Origin: Acetoanaerobium pronyense
GTDB lineage: Bacteria; Bacillota; Clostridia; Peptostreptococcales; Filifactoraceae
Direction of reading: 5' to 3'
Assembly: GCF_017874355.1 (NCBI RefSeq)
Contig: NZ_JAGGLI010000025.1
Location: 1 to 44,483 of the forward strand
DNA length: 44,483 bases
This document shows positions 42,032 through 44,483 of this stretch, one piece after another. The position numbers and the translations under genes are program-made. The notes beneath the pieces are model-generated. The model was not told where the DNA came from. It saw nothing but the letters and a program-made list of their open reading frames with translations, and did not search any database. Each line of letters begins with the position of its first letter. Position 1 is the stretch's first letter.

Positions 42032-44017
42032 TTATATTTTGAACATTTTTAGCTTACTCATAAGTTCTCCCGAAAGCCTGCTCAGACGAGATGCGCTTTC
42101 TGCAACCTGCTCTACTGCTTCTGCCTGTTGCTGCATTGATGCTGTAACCTCTTCTGATGCTGCAGCAGTTTCTTCAGATACTGCAGATATATTTTCCATA
42201 GAGCTTACTATGGTTTCCTTTTCTGTCTTTAGGTCGTCTATCTGTCTTGTAATTGATTTTATCTTCTGAACCACATTTCCTATTGATTTTGATATTTCTA
42301 TAAAAGCAAGATTCACTTTTTCCACAGATGATTCCTGCTCATCATATATAGTCTTTACCTCGCTCATTATATCTACTGTATTTTTACTATCATACTGGAT
42401 TTGGTCAAGTATAACTTTTATTTCGTGGGCTGCTCTATCTGAGCCTTCAGCCAGTTTTCTGATTTCATCTGCTACAACAGCAAACCCTTTTCCTGCTTCT
42501 CCTGCTCTAGCTGCTTCTATAGATGCATTTAATGCAAGCAGATTTGTCTGGCTTGATATTGCGGTTATTGTCTCAAGTATTGCATTTATGGAGTTAGCAC
42601 TTTTATCAAGCTCAACTATAGCCGCTTCTACTCTTTCTGTGGATGACTTAGTTATCTCACTTGTCTTTTTAAGTTCTTCAAGACTCCTAACACCTTCTTT
42701 ATTTACCTCTATAGTGCTTTTTGCATCCTCATCCATACCTTCACTACTTAGTGAAAGCTCTTCAAATTTAAATGAAAGGGTATTTGCTACCTTTACTCCC
42801 TTTTCTGTCTCTTCAGCTTGCTCCGATGCTCCCCTAGCGATTTCCTCTACTGTGTTTGCAACCTCTGTAGATGATGCACTGGTCTGCTGAGAAAATGCCG
42901 CCAGATTTTCAGAAGCATTTCGTACCTCTTCACTAACCTGAATTGTGGATACCATAAGATCCTTAACCTTTTCTATCATCTCATTAAAGCTCTGTGATAG
43001 ACTTCCTATTTCATCTTTTGATTTTACATCCATTCTAACTGTAAAATCCCCTTCTTTTACAAGGCTCATCTTATTTTCAATTTCTTTTATAGGTTTTGAA
43101 ATATATCTAGATGCAAGTATACCTATACCTATTGCTATTAGAAAAGCTATTCCCCCGATAATTGTGGTGTTTAGTGTCATATCATTTGTTATATCTGTTA
43201 TCTCGCTATAGGATATGCTGTTTACAAGATACCAGTCCATACTGCTAAATCTTCTAACTATCTCAAACCTTCTATCTCCAGTTTCATCGCTATAATCTCT
43301 TTGAGCTCTTTCATCTGATTTAATATGAGCTAGCTGCTCATCTGAAACCTTCTGCCCAAGCATTTCTGGGTCTTCATGTGCTATTATAGAGCCATCTGAT
43401 GCTACTATATATGCCTTTCCAGACTCTCCTAACTTTAATTGCTTTACAAGCTCAGTAAAGTAGTCTAGATAAAGATCAATTGCCATAATTCCAATGATTA
43501 GGTTGTCATCTTCATTGTCGTATACAGGAATTGAAGCCGTCACTACTATAGCTCCAGTATTTGCATCTGGATATGGATCAGTCCATACAAGTTCTTTAGA
43601 ACTCATTCCGTCTTCATACCAAGGTCTTGTCCTTGGGTCATATCCCTCTGGAAGACCTGGATCTGGGTATATTAGCATAGATCCTTCCTCAGTTCCTATA
43701 TAAATATTGGATACATCTGGATTAACCTTTAGATAATCGTCAAAGGCATCCAGAAGAAAAAACTCAAACTCCGGATTAGAAACTATAGTTCTAGCATTGT
43801 AATTTTGGCTCACAAGCTGCAAACCTTTTCCATAACCTTCAAGTAGATTTTCAAGAGAAGCAGTCGTTGCTCCATTGATCTCATTCATAGCATTTACATA
43901 TTGCTCAGTCATTACAGATTTCGTAGTGCTAGCAGTCCTATAACCCACTATAAGAAGTGGCAAAGTTATTAACAAAATAAGTCCTAACACCATTTTCTGT
44001 CCTATTTTCAGCCTCAT
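42032..44017 (-). CDS. Methyl-accepting chemotaxis protein with dCache sensor
   Basis: 661 residues. First span about 10-28, an extracellular dCache_1 sensor (about 30-275; [15 protein letters not shown] and [11 protein letters not shown], the amino-acid-type binding region), a second span about 283-303, HAMP (about 304-356) and the cytoplasmic coiled-coil with the conserved hairpin [37 protein letters not shown] that contacts CheA/CheW. The RPWY segment suggests a ligand such as an amino acid. GGGGAG precedes the ATG and it has its own consensus-like promoter and terminator. No flagellar genes are in the window. Confidence 0.95.
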   Translation of the reverse strand: MRLKIGQKMVLGLILLITLPLLIVGYRTASTTKSVMTEQYVNAMNEINGATTASLENLLEGYGKGLQLVSQNYNARTIVSNPEFEFFLLDAFDDYLKVNPDVSNIYIGTEEGSMLIYPDPGLPEGYDPRTRPWYEDGMSSKELVWTDPYPDANTGAIVVTASIPVYDNEDDNLIIGIMAIDLYLDYFTELVKQLKLGESGKAYIVASDGSIIAHEDPEMLGQKVSDEQLAHIKSDERAQRDYSDETGDRRFEIVRRFSSMDWYLVNSISYSEITDITNDMTLNTTIIGGIAFLIAIGIGILASRYISKPIKEIENKMSLVKEGDFTVRMDVKSKDEIGSLSQSFNEMIEKVKDLMVSTIQVSEEVRNASENLAAFSQQTSASSTEVANTVEEIARGASEQAEETEKGVKVANTLSFKFEELSLSSEGMDEDAKSTIEVNKEGVRSLEELKKTSEITKSSTERVEAAIVELDKSANSINAILETITAISSQTNLLALNASIEAARAGEAGKGFAVVADEIRKLAEGSDRAAHEIKVILDQIQYDSKNTVDIMSEVKTIYDEQESSVEKVNLAFIEISKSIGNVVQKIKSITRQIDDLKTEKETIVSSMENISAVSEETAAASEEVTASMQQQAEAVEQVAESASRLSRLSGELMSKLKMFKI

Positions 44018-44084
44018 AAATTCATCTCCCCACGTAATAGATTTTCCAAATTCTTCATTTTTAATTTTATATATAACTCTTTAC

Positions 44085-44113
44085 ATTATATATGTCTACT
44101 TATCATTTGTCAT
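44085..44113 (-). promoter_or_regulatory. Promoter of the chemoreceptor gene
   Basis: On the minus strand ATGACA (44108-44113) and consensus TATAAT (44085-44090) are spaced 17 bp, giving a leader of about 60 nt to the ATG. Confidence 0.75.
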
Positions 44114-44224
44114 GTATGAAATTTTAATAATAATTCCAAATGAGTTTGATTTAAAATTTTAAGCTATATTATATTTCGACATTTTATGACAATCACTTTA
44201 GTATATTTAAACCAATTATTCCCG

Positions 44225-44252
44225 AAAAAGCCCAAGCAAACAGGACTTTTTT
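44225..44252 (-). terminator. Hairpin with T run upstream of the chemoreceptor gene
   Basis: GAAAAAGCCC and GGACTTTTTT pair around a 9-nt loop, with T runs on both strands. It may be a terminator for a leftward unit to the right, or for a short transcript. The rest of 44018-44483 is A/T-rich and contains no gene that I can support. Confidence 0.55.
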
Positions 44253-44388
44253 GCTACTAATTTTCAGTAAACTATATAACCCTTGGAAAATCTATATTTT
44301 ATTTCGTAAATAAAAATATTTTAGTTTAAATTTTTTTACTTTTTATGTAATTTTTCTTTTGTTAATTTTTTGCTTTGTTATACGCATT

Positions 44389-44445
44389 AAAAAGGGGCTG
44401 TCGGGAAATAGCCCCTTTCTAAAAAGCGACTTTGTCGCTTTTTTT
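44389..44445. terminator. Tandem terminators near the right edge
   Basis: The first hairpin (AAAGGGGCT/AGCCCCTTT, 44391-44418) has its T run on the minus strand. The second (AAAAAGCGAC/GTCGCTTTTT, 44421-44443) has T runs on both strands. They probably end a leftward gene that lies beyond the window. Confidence 0.75.
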
Positions 44446-44483
44446 AATTCTTAAAAAAATATAAAAAAAAGGCAGCAAATTAA

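Overview
The window is AT-rich DNA with dense, mostly leftward-transcribed genes, strong AGGAGG-type ribosome binding sites and many short perfect terminators. The gene content is that of a low-GC Gram-positive anaerobe of the class Clostridia or a relative. It includes Fur-controlled feoAAB with a FeoB-associated Cys-rich protein, a Tad/Flp pilus without a secretin (as expected for a single-membrane cell), an rbsRKDACB operon, a cobalt chelatase CbiK, an LCP protein and a DUF4342 protein. A peroxiredoxin gene carries an in-frame UGA at the catalytic position, so the host should have selenocysteine machinery, as in amino-acid-fermenting Clostridia such as the Peptoclostridium acidaminophilum group. 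I cannot name the species.

Left part (1-16,000, all leftward). The left edge looks like the promoter and leader of an rRNA-type operon reading out of the window. A tight cluster of five DnaA-box sequences lies just upstream of it. Next come an OmpR/HisKA two-component pair, a DUF4342 protein, a PAS-GGDEF-HD-GYP c-di-GMP enzyme, a four-gene OpuC-type osmoprotectant ABC transporter with a strong promoter, a candidate operator and a folded leader, an M20 peptidase, a cold-shock pair (csp and a DEAD-box helicase), a cbiK / 33-residue membrane peptide / UbiA-type prenyltransferase group, a PadR repressor with a HAAS-domain membrane protein, and the selenocysteine peroxiredoxin.

Middle part (16,000-33,000). 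Rightward feoA-feoA-feoB-Cys-rich gene, led by a Fur box. Then a leftward Tad pilus cluster (flp, tadE, tadG-like, cpaB, cpaE/tadZ, cpaF/tadA, tadB, tadC, DUF192), followed by a PilZ c-di-GMP receptor gene on the opposite strand and the prepilin peptidase gene. Next is the complete ribose operon rbsR-K-D-A-C-B.

Right part (33,000-44,483). A CorC-like CBS protein, rightward tyrS without a T-box, then a seven-gene leftward operon (LCP transferase, acidic single-TM protein, MFS transporter, small membrane protein, FG-GAP-like lipoprotein, response regulator, histidine kinase). A dCache chemoreceptor with a good sigma-A promoter follows, then a terminator-rich 3' zone that appears cut by the right edge.

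All but six genes run leftward, including the putative rRNA operon. In Firmicutes this implies a replication fork moving right to left. The most interesting items are the Sec-peroxiredoxin with its SECIS-like hairpin and missing resolving cysteine, the DnaA-box cluster placed upstream of an rRNA-type promoter, and the seven-gene envelope/two-component operon with its calcium-loop lipoprotein.
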